From SXNM01 sp964586155 (lineage in GTDB: Bacteria; Myxococcota_A; UBA9042): a stretch of 64,000 nucleotides of DNA. Positions 35,950 to 43,769 of the stretch are shown here, in pieces. Positions within the stretch are counted from its first letter, which is position 1, and the number at the start of each line of letters is the position of its first letter. Made by a program: the position numbers and the translations under genes. The DNA lies in assembly GCA_964586155.1 (NCBI GenBank), contig CAZPHC010000005.1, positions 62,001 through 126,000 on the forward strand, written 5' to 3'. The notes under the pieces are model-generated. The model was not told the origin of the DNA, did no database searches, and was given only the letters and a program-made list of their open reading frames with translations.

Positions 35950-36525
35950 ATGGCAGGTGCACAGAAGCGGGAGCAGAGGCAGGAAGGAACGTTCTGGGAG
36001 ATGATCCGGGAGCTTCGGCGAGCTGGACGAATCCCCCGGGTCTGGACACGAGCCGACATCCGGCCGCATCTTGAAGGCAACTTCACGCCGAGCACGATCA
36101 ACACCGTGCCTTCGAACCAGTCCATGACCCGCGATGGCGCGGAGATGGGCAACTACGTGATGAACGGCGTTGCCGCCATGGCCTGGCGGGTTGCCCGGGG
36201 CCAATTCGAACTGATCGACGACCCAGAGGCCGACGTCGGCGCGAGCGGATCAGCAGGAGGCGACGTGACTCGCAAGTACAGGGTGAACGTCGTGCTCGAG
36301 CAAGACACGTACCGAAGGGCCCTCGCGTTGGCGCGGACGCGACGGACGGGGCTCGAGAACCTGGTCTCTGATGCGTTGATGCAGCAGCTCGATGCGGCGT
36401 CGCTTGATGAAGCTCCGTTCCTGATGCGGGTCAACCACCACAGTCGGCCAACCGGCGGGTGCACCCCGATGCACGTCGCCGACATCGAGCTCGACGACGA
36501 TCTGCGTTCGGCAGGACTCCGCTGA
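35950..36525 (+). CDS. Probable antitoxin of a PIN-toxin pair, two-domain
   Basis: 191 residues, with GGAGG 5 bases before the ATG and an A/T-rich promoter-like stretch upstream (about 35890-35925). The last base of its stop is the first base of the toxin ATG (TGATG), the usual arrangement of VapBC-type modules. Residues 1-90 (FWEMIRELRRAGRIPRVW then TRADIRPHLEGNFTPSTINT) look like a winged-helix type fold. Residues about 105-150 (RKYRVNVVLEQDTYRRALAL then GLENLVSDALMQQLD) resemble a ribbon-helix-helix. Common VapB proteins are 70-90 residues, so this is double the usual size. The C-terminal tail probably contacts the toxin. The assignment rests mostly on context. Confidence 0.65.
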   Translation: MAGAQKREQRQEGTFWEMIRELRRAGRIPRVWTRADIRPHLEGNFTPSTINTVPSNQSMTRDGAEMGNYVMNGVAAMAWRVARGQFELIDDPEADVGASGSAGGDVTRKYRVNVVLEQDTYRRALALARTRRTGLENLVSDALMQQLDAASLDEAPFLMRVNHHSRPTGGCTPMHVADIELDDDLRSAGLR

Positions 36526-36992
36526 TGGCGGACATGCCCGACGTCAATGTGCTCCTGGCGGCCCACTTCGCCTCACACCCGCATCACCATGCCGCCCTCG
36601 AGGCGTTGACGCGGCTCACGGCGTCACCGTTTTCCCTGTCGCTGTTGACGTTGGGCGGTTTCGTGCGCATCGCCACGCACCGTGCGGCGTTCGACCCGCC
36701 CGATTCGTTGGAGGATGCGCTCGCGATCGTTCGTGAACTGACGAGTCATCCGAACGCGACAGTCATCGGCCCCGGTCCTCGCCATCTGGAGTTGTTCGCG
36801 GAGACTTGCACAGCAACCAACGCGACAGGCAAGCTCGTGGCAGACGCGCAGCATGCAGCGATCGCGATCGAGTCTGCTTGCCGATGGGTCACGTTGGATC
36901 GTGATTTCGAAAGGTTTCAAAAAGTTGGGCTGCGGCTCCTCCTGGTCGAATCGCCGTCGCCGGTGCGCGGCGGAACATCGACGTCAAAGTAG
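36525..36992 (+). CDS. PIN-domain ribonuclease toxin (VapC-like)
   Basis: 155 residues; the ATG overlaps the antitoxin stop by one base. PIN features: the first acidic residue, Asp6, in MPDVNVLLAAH; Asp107 in LVADAQHAAIA; and Asp125/Asp127 in WVTLDRDFERF. The second acidic position of many PIN domains is a Gly here (LTLGGFVRIATHR), as in a known subgroup of VapC toxins. These toxins cut tRNA or rRNA when freed from the antitoxin. A 28-base stretch of this gene (36723-36750) recurs nearly identically at 39781-39808. Base composition is lower in GC than in neighbouring genes, which fits horizontal arrival. Confidence 0.85.
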   Translation: MADMPDVNVLLAAHFASHPHHHAALEALTRLTASPFSLSLLTLGGFVRIATHRAAFDPPDSLEDALAIVRELTSHPNATVIGPGPRHLELFAETCTATNATGKLVADAQHAAIAIESACRWVTLDRDFERFQKVGLRLLLVESPSPVRGGTSTSK

Positions 36993-37071
36993 GGTGAACG
37001 CGCAGGCCGCCCATTCGCGCTCGATGCCAGTCGCCGACCTGTAGCTCGACGCGCGGCCGCCAGCGGCGCTG

Positions 37072-37141
37072 CCGAATCGTCCGCCACGCCCCACCTGCAC
37101 GTCCCATCTGCACGTCCCACCCTGCAGCGCACCTCCCACCT
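37072..37141. repeat. Composite short repeat: CCGAATCGTCCG plus 13-bp GCACGTCCCAYCT units
   Basis: CCGAATCGTCCG at 37072-37083 is followed by four imperfect 13-base units (37084-37096, 37097-37109, 37110-37123 and 37129-37141) with consensus GCACSTCCCAYCT. The same two components occur in the same order and orientation at 39696-39778. It lies between the toxin gene and the Cys-His-Asp effector-like gene. The rest of the 267-base gap shows no gene. Confidence 0.7.
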
Positions 37142-37259
37142 GGACCGCTGGGTCGCGCGCCGGAGTCGCCCGGCCCCAGCCGCCAGACGCCGCAATCGAC
37201 CCGCCGACGGGGACGCGGTACCTTCTGGCCACTGGCGCCTCTGCGCCATGGAGCCCGCC

Positions 37260-38228
37260 ATGCCACAGACAACCCCGCGCCCTCGGCCACAGACGCCACA
37301 GACTCCAGCCTCGACGACGCCCGCGTCGACGACGCCGCAGCCCCGCCCGCAGACACCGACGGTCGACCCGACGGCGAGCTACGATCAGCAGCGTCAGCAG
37401 ACGCGTCCCGGCGCCCAGGGGCAGCAGGACTTTGCCCCAGGGCAGCCGCGCAAGGCGGTCTCCGGCAAGGCGATGGCGCGCCTCCGCAAGGCCAAGGACG
37501 CGATCACCCACGCCAAGAGCGTGTTCTCCTTCGGCGCCGGCAACCAGCTCGAGGCGATCGACGCGACGAACTTCAACTCCAGCTACCGCCTGATGGCGAT
37601 GCGCGACCTGCGCTACTGGGACATCGACTGGACTGTCCGCGCGCTTGCCTCGGCCAACCCGACCGCGCTCACCGCGGCGATGGCCGAGATCGCCCACGGC
37701 GGCAACTGCGGCGAGCACGCAGCGGTCGGGTTCGACTATCTGCGCACGCACGCACCGGGCGAGAAGCTCACCAAGGCCTCGGTCAAGGGCCTGGACCACG
37801 CTTTCGTGCTGATGGGTGACCTCGACAAGGAGACCGACGCCGACCTGGTGGTCTGCGACCCTTGGCCGACCGCCGCCACCGCCTGCACCTGGGAGGACCA
37901 CTTCGCCCAGGGCTACAAGGGCACCACGCGCGCCGATATCCAGCGACACGACGAGGCGACCGCCGACGGCAAGAACGTCAAGGAGGTCATCAAGCGCGGC
38001 CTCAAGCTCAACGCCGCCGGGCAGCAGCTGGTCAAGATGGCGCTGTCGGAGGAGGAGACGCAGTCCAAGATCAAAGAGGGCACCACCGGCGACCACCCAT
38101 GGATCTGGCGCCACGCCGACGCGGTCAAGTACCAGCGGTACGACTACCACAGCCGCGACCCTGAGCCCGCGCAGCAGCAGAATGGACGGCGGCGCCGACG
38201 CCCCCAGCCTCAGCAGCCCGCGTCGTGA
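37260..38228 (+). CDS. Putative effector/toxin with Cys-His-Asp triad (papain/transglutaminase-like)
   Basis: 322 residues from the ATG at 37260, preceded by GGAG at 6 bases; an ATG at 37248 is less well placed. The first 65 residues are a Pro/Gln/Thr-rich disordered leader without signal peptide. The folded part carries GNCGEHAAV (Cys150), DHAFVLMGD (His180) and VVCDPWPTA (Asp200). The order and spacing are those of papain-like or transglutaminase-like catalytic triads in secreted bacterial effectors and polymorphic toxins. The C-terminus is basic (GRRRRRPQPQQP). Its stop overlaps the GTG of the lipoprotein gene that follows by four bases. Delivery to another cell is inferred, not shown; an intracellular protease is the alternative. 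Confidence 0.6.
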   Translation: MPQTTPRPRPQTPQTPASTTPASTTPQPRPQTPTVDPTASYDQQRQQTRPGAQGQQDFAPGQPRKAVSGKAMARLRKAKDAITHAKSVFSFGAGNQLEAIDATNFNSSYRLMAMRDLRYWDIDWTVRALASANPTALTAAMAEIAHGGNCGEHAAVGFDYLRTHAPGEKLTKASVKGLDHAFVLMGDLDKETDADLVVCDPWPTAATACTWEDHFAQGYKGTTRADIQRHDEATADGKNVKEVIKRGLKLNAAGQQLVKMALSEEETQSKIKEGTTGDHPWIWRHADAVKYQRYDYHSRDPEPAQQQNGRRRRRPQPQQPAS

Positions 38229-38848
38229 GCGTCGCCAGGTTCGCGGTCGCTGCCGCGGCGCTCGCTGCGATCGCCTGCACCAGCCCGCCGCGTCCTGCGT
38301 CCGATGCAGCCCCGTCGCCAGCGCAGACCGCGCGGTCGTCGGTTTCGCCCACCCCCGCCGCCACGGAGCCCAGCATGGCCGACACGAAGAGCCCCTCCAC
38401 GACCAACGACGAAGGACCAGCGGTCGATGACCCCCGCGCCGTCACCGCGTTCCTCACCGAGCGCGCCCGCGACTCGGCGGGCGGCCGGCGCATGTTCCGG
38501 TTGCCCGTCATGCTGCGCTTCGACGGCCCCGGCAAGCTGATGATCGAAGCCGCAGCGGTCGGCGTCGACGACGCCGCCCTCGGCGCGGCAGGTCTGCAGG
38601 TCGATCTCGACGACAGCGCCATGAGCGTCGGGCTGCTGGACCGCTGCCGCGCGCTCTGCGCCCGCGACGCGGCGTCATGCGCGGTGTGGATCGACGCGCA
38701 CTGGGGGCGCAACCTGCCGCTGCCCCCGTTGCCGCCCATCCCAGGCGAGCCGCCGCGGCCCGCCCAGGCGTTGGCCGTGCGGGCCGTGGTTGAGCTGGTC
38801 GCGGCCGGCACCGCCCCCTCGGCGGCCAGGGTGCGCGTCATTCCCTGA
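38225..38848 (+). CDS. Lipoprotein coupled to the Cys-His-Asp protein
   Basis: 207 residues from a GTG start inside the upstream stop (GTGA overlap of four bases). A short signal peptide ends in AIAC, a lipobox, followed by a Pro/Ser/Thr-rich stalk to about residue 70. The compact domain (about 75-205) has a Cys pair in DRCRALCARDAASCAVWID and a proline stretch (LPLPPLPPIPGEPPRP). I do not recognise the family. Tight coupling to the effector-like gene makes a partner, chaperone or periplasmic immunity role possible (inference only). Confidence 0.7.
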   Translation: MSVARFAVAAAALAAIACTSPPRPASDAAPSPAQTARSSVSPTPAATEPSMADTKSPSTTNDEGPAVDDPRAVTAFLTERARDSAGGRRMFRLPVMLRFDGPGKLMIEAAAVGVDDAALGAAGLQVDLDDSAMSVGLLDRCRALCARDAASCAVWIDAHWGRNLPLPPLPPIPGEPPRPAQALAVRAVVELVAAGTAPSAARVRVIP

Positions 38849-38893
38849 CGACCCGAGGCCGCCGCTGCCGACGGCGTCGCCGCAGGGTGCTGG

Positions 38894-39295
38894 GGAGGGC
38901 TGCCTCGCGGCGCCAGCGCGGGCGAGGTCGTCCGGGCTCGCGAAGAGGTGCAGGCGCGGGCCGCCGAGCAGCTTGCGGGCGACCAGGCTGCTGTCAGGCA
39001 GCGCGCCGGCGCCGATCGCACAGTCGAAGCCTTCGTCGACGATGTTCACCTCGCGCTGGGTCATCACGACTTGCAGCTCCACGAGCGGCCTGCGGGCGAG
39101 GAACTCGGTCAGCAGCGGCGTCAGTCGGTCGCCGATATCGAGCCGTGTGGTGACGCGGATGTGCCCGGACGGCTCGGCGCTCAGCTCGGCCACGGCGCGC
39201 TCGGCGGCGGCGAATTCCTCGAGCATCCGCTCGGCGTGGCGGTGGTAGGGGCGGCCGGCGTCGGTCAGGTGCAGCGCGCGCGTGGTCCCCTGCAC
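38894..39295 (-). pseudogene. Remnant of a LysR-family regulator gene
   Basis: On the minus strand, from 39295 down to about 38894, the frame reads TTRALHLTDAGRPYHRHAERML, then SGHIRVTTRLDIGDRLTPLLTEF, VDEGFDCAIGAGALPDSSLVARKL and LHLFASPDDLARAG. This corresponds to the end of the DNA-binding domain and most of the effector domain of a LysR protein. The helix-turn-helix part is missing at the 39295 end, and the C-terminal about 110 residues are missing at the other end. It abuts a DoxX remnant, back to back. Confidence 0.75.
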
Positions 39296-39535
39296 AAGGG
39301 CAGCGAGGTCTTGGTCGGTCTGGCGCTGCTGTGCCATCGCCTGGTGCCGCTGGCGCTCGTCGTGCTCGCGCCGATCACCTTGAACATCCTTGCCTTCCAC
39401 GCCTTCCTCGAGCCGAGCAGGGTGGCGATGTCCGTGGTGCTGACGGCCCTGGCACCTCGGGCTGGCGTGGCGATGGCGGCAAGCCTGGCGGCGCCAGCGG
39501 CAACAGGGCGCTCGCCACCGCGGTATAGGTCGCCG
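39293..39535 (+). pseudogene. Remnant of a DoxX-family membrane protein gene, frameshifted
   Basis: From about 39296 the plus strand reads KGSEVLVGLALLCHRLVPLAL followed by APITLNILAFHAFLEPSRVAMSVVL, the third and fourth helices of a DoxX-like protein. Near 39450 the match moves by one base: the adjacent frame reads HLGLAWRWRQAWRR, the usual DoxX C-terminal end. The first half of the gene is missing. The break coincides with the truncated 5' side of the LysR remnant, so one deletion probably removed the shared promoter and both N-termini. Confidence 0.65.
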
Positions 39536-39695
39536 CCGCGCCGGTCAGGGCGGCGAGGGCGCGCAGGGCGTGGACGATGGCGGGCACGTCAGGCTCCCTG
39601 TGACGGTGGGTGCTGCCCGCGACGCTGACCCAAGCCGGCGCCGCCGGCAACCCCCGCACCGCGCATCGCATCGGGCGATCCCGAATTGCGTGATC

Positions 39696-39778
39696 CCGAA
39701 TCGTCCGAACCCGAATCGTCCGAACCCGAATCGTCCGAACCCGAATCGTCCGGCACCTCCCAAGTGCACCTCCCACGT
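39696..39778. repeat. 15-bp tandem repeat CCGAATCGTCCGAAC (x3.8) plus two 13-bp units
   Basis: Three perfect copies of the 15-base unit (39696-39740) and a fourth cut after CCGAATCGTCCG (39741-39752) are followed by GCACCTCCCAAGT (39753-39765) and GCACCTCCCACGT (39766-39778). The junction is the same as in the cluster at 37072. The remainder of 39536-40136 has no convincing gene. Confidence 0.75.
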
Positions 39779-39780
39779 GG

Positions 39781-39808
39781 GCGATCATTCGTGAACTGCC
39801 GAGTCATC
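39781..39808 (+). pseudogene. 28-base fragment of a VapC-like gene
   Basis: 26 of 28 bases match 36723-36750 within the PIN toxin gene, in the same reading sense (AIIRELPSH against AIVRELTSH). Similarity stops on both sides. The fragment directly follows the tandem repeats at 39696-39778. It marks an old duplication or a second, decayed toxin gene. Confidence 0.6.
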
Positions 39809-40136
39809 TGCGTCCCCGACCTCTCGTCCGTGCGTCAGCGGTGTCGTCGCTCGCGGCGCCTGACGAGGGCGCGCCCAAGCACGGCGGCACGACATGGCGA
39901 AGAGTCGACGCGCCAGCGCGCCTCCCTTGCACGGCGCGAGCAGCGTGGCATCATCGTCGCAGCGACGGACTCGAGCATCCACGGCAGTGGCAAACGACTC
40001 TCATCTCTCCATCATCAGCGGCTGCTTTCCATGGGAGAGCCTGCCCCCAATCCCCTGCGGGCAGGTCCGTTGGCCTTCACTCGCCTCGCACGCGACGAGC
40101 CGCGTTCCTTGAAGCGGAACGCCACAGGAGCGCCCC

Positions 40137-41501
40137 ATGCATCAACGTCCAACGAGGCCGATTGCCAGACCGGTCGCCGCGCGCCTCTTGCAGCTGTGGG
40201 TGCTCGCGGCATCCGTTGCCTTGGCCGTGCCCGGCGTCGCGTCGACGTCGCAGTCGGACTCGTTCCAGCGTGGGGCGTGCACAGCGCTCCCGGCGAAGAC
40301 GCGGTTGCGGGGGCTCGGCGCCGGATGGGTCGTGCTCAGGGAGGAGATGATCCGCGGCGCGGCCCCCGACTTTCGGGTCCAAACAATGCGCTGGAGCCTG
40401 CTGCGTAGCGACGGCACGGCGCGCACGCTCGACCTGCCGATGACCAAGCTGCTGTCGCAGCTGCCCGCGTCCCTGCTGGGCATCGAGGTGAGCAAGCGCA
40501 ACAGCGCCGGCCAGATCTTCGACAACGTCACCATCAGCAGCAGCGCCCAGGGGAACATCGAGCTCAACGAGCGCGGCGAGGAGCTTGCGTTGATCTTGCG
40601 CGTGACGGCACCGACAGGCACCCGCGCGGGTCGCAAGCTCGCCGCAGTCTGGCGCGTCGCCGAGGGCTCGTTCGTCGTCGCCAAAGCGCCGCTCGTCGAA
40701 GCTGGTGATGACGGGCGCGACGGCTTCGTCGCTGGGACCGACGCTCTCGGCCGGTGGATCTTCGTCGCCGCCGAGAGCTTGCCGGTCGCCAACGGCCGCC
40801 GGGCGTTGCGCTACCACCTGCGCCGCCTGGACCCGGCGTCTGCCACGCTGACGCCCGTCGGCAGCAGCGCAGCGGTCGAGCGGGAAGGCGCGACGGCGCA
40901 GACCAGCGCGTCGTGCGCGTTCAGCCCGGACCGCCGCACGCTCGCTTGCGCCGAGTATCAGGAAGATCCTGCGCTGATGAGCGGGATCCACGTCTTCGAC
41001 CTGGAGAGCGGCGCCGCGCGCGTTCTCGCGGCCCCGGCCACGACCTATGTGCTCGCCTTTGATCCGAGCGGCAAGCGACTTGCCTTGGGCAGCAACCGCA
41101 CCGCCGACGTTTGGGTCTACGACCTCGCGAGCGGCAAGCGCGTGCTCCAAGGCAAGGGCCCAGCTTCGATGCACCAGGGCGCGTGGCTGCCGGACGGCCG
41201 ACTGCTCTTGCACGGCGATGGCGCGCCGCGGCTGCTCGATGACCAGACGCTGAAGGACGTCGGCGACCTGTCGCTGACGGAGGCGTTCGGCAAAGCGAGC
41301 AAGGGCGGCTTCTTGGCTCGCAGCGTGCGCTGGCGCGACGTCGATCGGGTCGGGCTGCCCGTCGTGCGCAGCAACGAGGCGACCGGCTTTGGCGACCCGG
41401 TCCAGATCTGCTGGCTGCGACCCGCCGCAGCGGCTCCGACCGACGCCCCCGCGCGCGCGTCGGCGCCTGCAGCTCGCGGGGCCGACGCCGCGACGCCTTG
41501 A
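40137..41501 (+). CDS. Exported beta-propeller-like protein
   Basis: 454 residues, with AGGAG 7 bases before the ATG. A signal peptide (LQLWVLAASVALAVPGVAS) precedes a mature protein built of repeated beta segments resembling WD40/TolB propeller blades: SCAFSPDRRTLACAEYQED, VLAFDPSGKRLALGSNRTADVWVYDLASGKRVL and GAWLPDGRLLLHGDG. The C-terminus is an Ala/Pro tail. No catalytic motif is visible; a scaffold or binding role outside the cytoplasm is likely. It is followed after 154 bases by the Tudor-like secreted protein gene in the same direction, and the two could share a transcript. Confidence 0.75.
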   Translation: MHQRPTRPIARPVAARLLQLWVLAASVALAVPGVASTSQSDSFQRGACTALPAKTRLRGLGAGWVVLREEMIRGAAPDFRVQTMRWSLLRSDGTARTLDLPMTKLLSQLPASLLGIEVSKRNSAGQIFDNVTISSSAQGNIELNERGEELALILRVTAPTGTRAGRKLAAVWRVAEGSFVVAKAPLVEAGDDGRDGFVAGTDALGRWIFVAAESLPVANGRRALRYHLRRLDPASATLTPVGSSAAVEREGATAQTSASCAFSPDRRTLACAEYQEDPALMSGIHVFDLESGAARVLAAPATTYVLAFDPSGKRLALGSNRTADVWVYDLASGKRVLQGKGPASMHQGAWLPDGRLLLHGDGAPRLLDDQTLKDVGDLSLTEAFGKASKGGFLARSVRWRDVDRVGLPVVRSNEATGFGDPVQICWLRPAAAAPTDAPARASAPAARGADAATP

Positions 41502-41655
41502 GCAGAAACGGCCAAACGACGGTCCCCACCCTGCAGTCCCGCCGCGACGCCGCGACGCCGTCCCGGCGGTCTCCACTCCCCGCCAAGGCCCCGGGCGATG
41601 GTCGCCCTGGGGCCGCGGTCACCCCCGTCACCACAGGTGACAACCGAGGCACTCC

Positions 41656-43542
41656 ATGACCCACGCTGGTCGAACTCTCCCGCGACTGTTGACGGCGTTG
41701 ATCTTCGTTCCGTGGTTGATGTTCGTTACGTCGTTGGCGCTCGCCCTGCCAGCGGGGCTCAAAGCCGGCGACCTCGTGCTTGGCCGCTACAAAAGCGGCG
41801 CGCATTGGTACGCCGCTCGGCTCAAGGCGGTCGCGGGCGATAGCGTGTCGCTGGCCTACCTGGACGGCGACCAGGAGACGCTGACGGCCACCAACGTGCG
41901 CCCCTTCGATTGGAAGGCCACGAGCCGCGTCGAATGCAACTGGGAGGGCCGCGGCACGTACTACCCTGCCATCGCCTCGGCGGTGAAGGGCGAGACCATC
42001 ACCGTCCGCTACATTGAAGACGGAGTGGTCGAGACCACCAAGCTCGTCGCCTGCCGCGAGGTCGCAGGTGGCGCACCAGCGGCGACTGGCGCTGGCGCCG
42101 GTGCCGCATCAGCGCCGGCCACTGGCTCCGGTGGGGCTCCGGCGACCTATTCCGCCCCGACCAACGCTCCGCCGCCCCAGGGCAACCGGACCGGGCCGCG
42201 CTACGGACCGATGCCGCCCGCGGGCACCCCGAGCTCAGACACCCGGGTAGGTCGCCGCGTCGCCGACACCCCCGACGCCCACCTACTCAAAGGCCCGATC
42301 GGGTTCGAGTGTCCGACAGCCAAGGAGATCGGTCCGTTCTTTCCGGGCGATTGTGTGGGCATGTTCGAGGGCATCCCGATGTCCCGACGCCGGGCCCCCG
42401 CCAATGGCTTGCTGCGCGGCTTTGCGGGGGGCAAGGCCTTGGTCAACGTCTTCAACAAGCGCCGCGGGACGGTCGACCTGCTGCAGCTGGATCCCAAGCT
42501 GCTCTGGGACGGGCGCTTCATCGCGCGCATCGACGGCTGGAAGGCCCAACGCGAGGAGATCCTGCAACGCTTCTTCACTGGCTGGGGCAAGGACTACATC
42601 TGGCAACTCTACCGGAGACACCCGATGTACGCCGAGCTCGATGGCCGCAGCGAGACCAGCCACTCCGGCGTCATGATCGAGGACGCGCCCAAGCTCGTGG
42701 CACATTGGCAGGCGATCACCCAGGCCTGCGCGCAGGAGTACAAGGACTTTCAAGATCCCCGCGGTGGCTACATGGTGAGGAGCCTGCGAGACGATCTGGG
42801 CCTGCTCTGCGAACTGGTGGATGACCTGCCCTCGCTCAAAGCCTCGTACGTCCGCTACCACGCCGCGCAATTCCTCGACGAGTGGCAGCGGTGGGGCCGC
42901 AATATGGCGATCGCGACGGTGCGAATCCACGACTACGACAGCTCGCTGCAGCCCAAGAGCTGCGAGAAGCTCATGGGTCGCCAGGTCAACAAGGAGCTCG
43001 TTGCGGCGATCGGCCAGGACGACGGCCAGCTGCGCCAGACGGTGTATCAAAGCGCGTGGGGTGAGCCGATCCGCGTCTGGGGCGAGGCCTTGGGGGTCGA
43101 CCCACTCAAGGAGCCCGAGGTCGTGGCTGCGCTGGACCAGGCTGCCGCGATCTTGAAGGCCCAGACCGCCAAGCAGATCGAGGACCTGCCGCCAGCGGGC
43201 TGGTGCGCCACCCAAGGCAAGCCGACCGACGTCGAGCAGGAGCTACGCGCGCAGATCAACCGGGACTGGCCAGGAGCGACCATCGAGAAGATGGCATACG
43301 TCTCGTCGCGCTGGATCGACACCACCACGATCACGGGCTATCTGGTCCGCAAGTCCGATCTGAAGATCGTCAAGACGATTCGCGAGCGCACCTCGACCAG
43401 CAAGCACGGCGGGGTGCTGGTGCGGACCAAGGGCGGTCAATGCGTCTACGGGCTGTTCGTCGCCACGCGCTACGACCAAGGCAAGGGCCTGCGTCCCGCG
43501 GTCGTCGAGGCGCTGATCCCGCACCTTGTCGCTTGTCCCTAA
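41656..43542 (+). CDS. Exported protein with N-terminal Tudor-like domain
   Basis: 628 residues, with GAGG 6 bases before the ATG. A signal peptide (LTALIFVPWLMFVTSLALALPAG) leads straight into a Tudor/SGF29-like barrel: GDLVLGRYKSGAHWYAARLK, then DSVSLAYLDGDQETL and NVRPFDW (about 38-85). A second similar half follows (VECNWEGRGTYYPAIASAVKGETITVRYIEDG, about 92-123). After a Gly/Ala/Pro linker (about 135-205) comes a long mixed domain that I do not recognise. It has conserved-looking Cys residues and a C-terminal beta part (TITGYLVRKSDLKIVKTIRER). Tudor folds usually read chromatin inside eukaryotic cells, so an exported one in a bacterium is odd. Its ligand is unknown. Confidence 0.7.
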   Translation: MTHAGRTLPRLLTALIFVPWLMFVTSLALALPAGLKAGDLVLGRYKSGAHWYAARLKAVAGDSVSLAYLDGDQETLTATNVRPFDWKATSRVECNWEGRGTYYPAIASAVKGETITVRYIEDGVVETTKLVACREVAGGAPAATGAGAGAASAPATGSGGAPATYSAPTNAPPPQGNRTGPRYGPMPPAGTPSSDTRVGRRVADTPDAHLLKGPIGFECPTAKEIGPFFPGDCVGMFEGIPMSRRRAPANGLLRGFAGGKALVNVFNKRRGTVDLLQLDPKLLWDGRFIARIDGWKAQREEILQRFFTGWGKDYIWQLYRRHPMYAELDGRSETSHSGVMIEDAPKLVAHWQAITQACAQEYKDFQDPRGGYMVRSLRDDLGLLCELVDDLPSLKASYVRYHAAQFLDEWQRWGRNMAIATVRIHDYDSSLQPKSCEKLMGRQVNKELVAAIGQDDGQLRQTVYQSAWGEPIRVWGEALGVDPLKEPEVVAALDQAAAILKAQTAKQIEDLPPAGWCATQGKPTDVEQELRAQINRDWPGATIEKMAYVSSRWIDTTTITGYLVRKSDLKIVKTIRERTSTSKHGGVLVRTKGGQCVYGLFVATRYDQGKGLRPAVVEALIPHLVACP

Positions 43543-43624
43543 GGACGCGGGGCCAAGAACTCGGGGGCCGATCCTTCCTTGAGATCTGCCCCCCACGACC
43601 GCGCCGCAGACGCAGTCAGGTGTT

Positions 43625-43690
43625 CGCACCCGGCTCGCCCGCCAGCCCTGCCAGCAGCGTCGCCTCGACCTCATGGGCGCGCGGGCGTGC
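43625..43690 (-). pseudogene. C-terminal tail of a lost LysR regulator gene
   Basis: About 60 bases are highly similar to 45628-45690, the 3' end of the LysR gene at 45592-46494, in the same orientation. On the minus strand it reads RAHEVEATLLAGLAGEPGA against RAREVEATLLAGLARELGA in the intact gene. Nothing upstream of it matches the rest of a LysR protein. It lies in the 227-base gap between the Tudor-like gene and the TauE-like gene, which otherwise has no gene. Confidence 0.65.
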
Positions 43691-43769
43691 CCGGCGTCAG
43701 ATCGTTCCTGTTTCCTGTCGAAGTGCCTGAAAAAGTGAAACCCCAAGATCGGATCCCAGGGTCCACGGC

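Noticed and set aside
39491..39587. Minus-strand hydrophobic stretch (VHALRALAALTGAAATYTAVASALL) near the DoxX remnant
   Set aside because: It resembles a membrane segment but is short, has no start and overlaps the DoxX remnant on the other strand; probably composition-driven.
39589..39807. Minus-strand frame of SDDSGSD repeats
   Set aside because: It is simply the translation of the 15-bp tandem repeat; no ribosome site, and the repeat is intergenic and related to the 37072 cluster.
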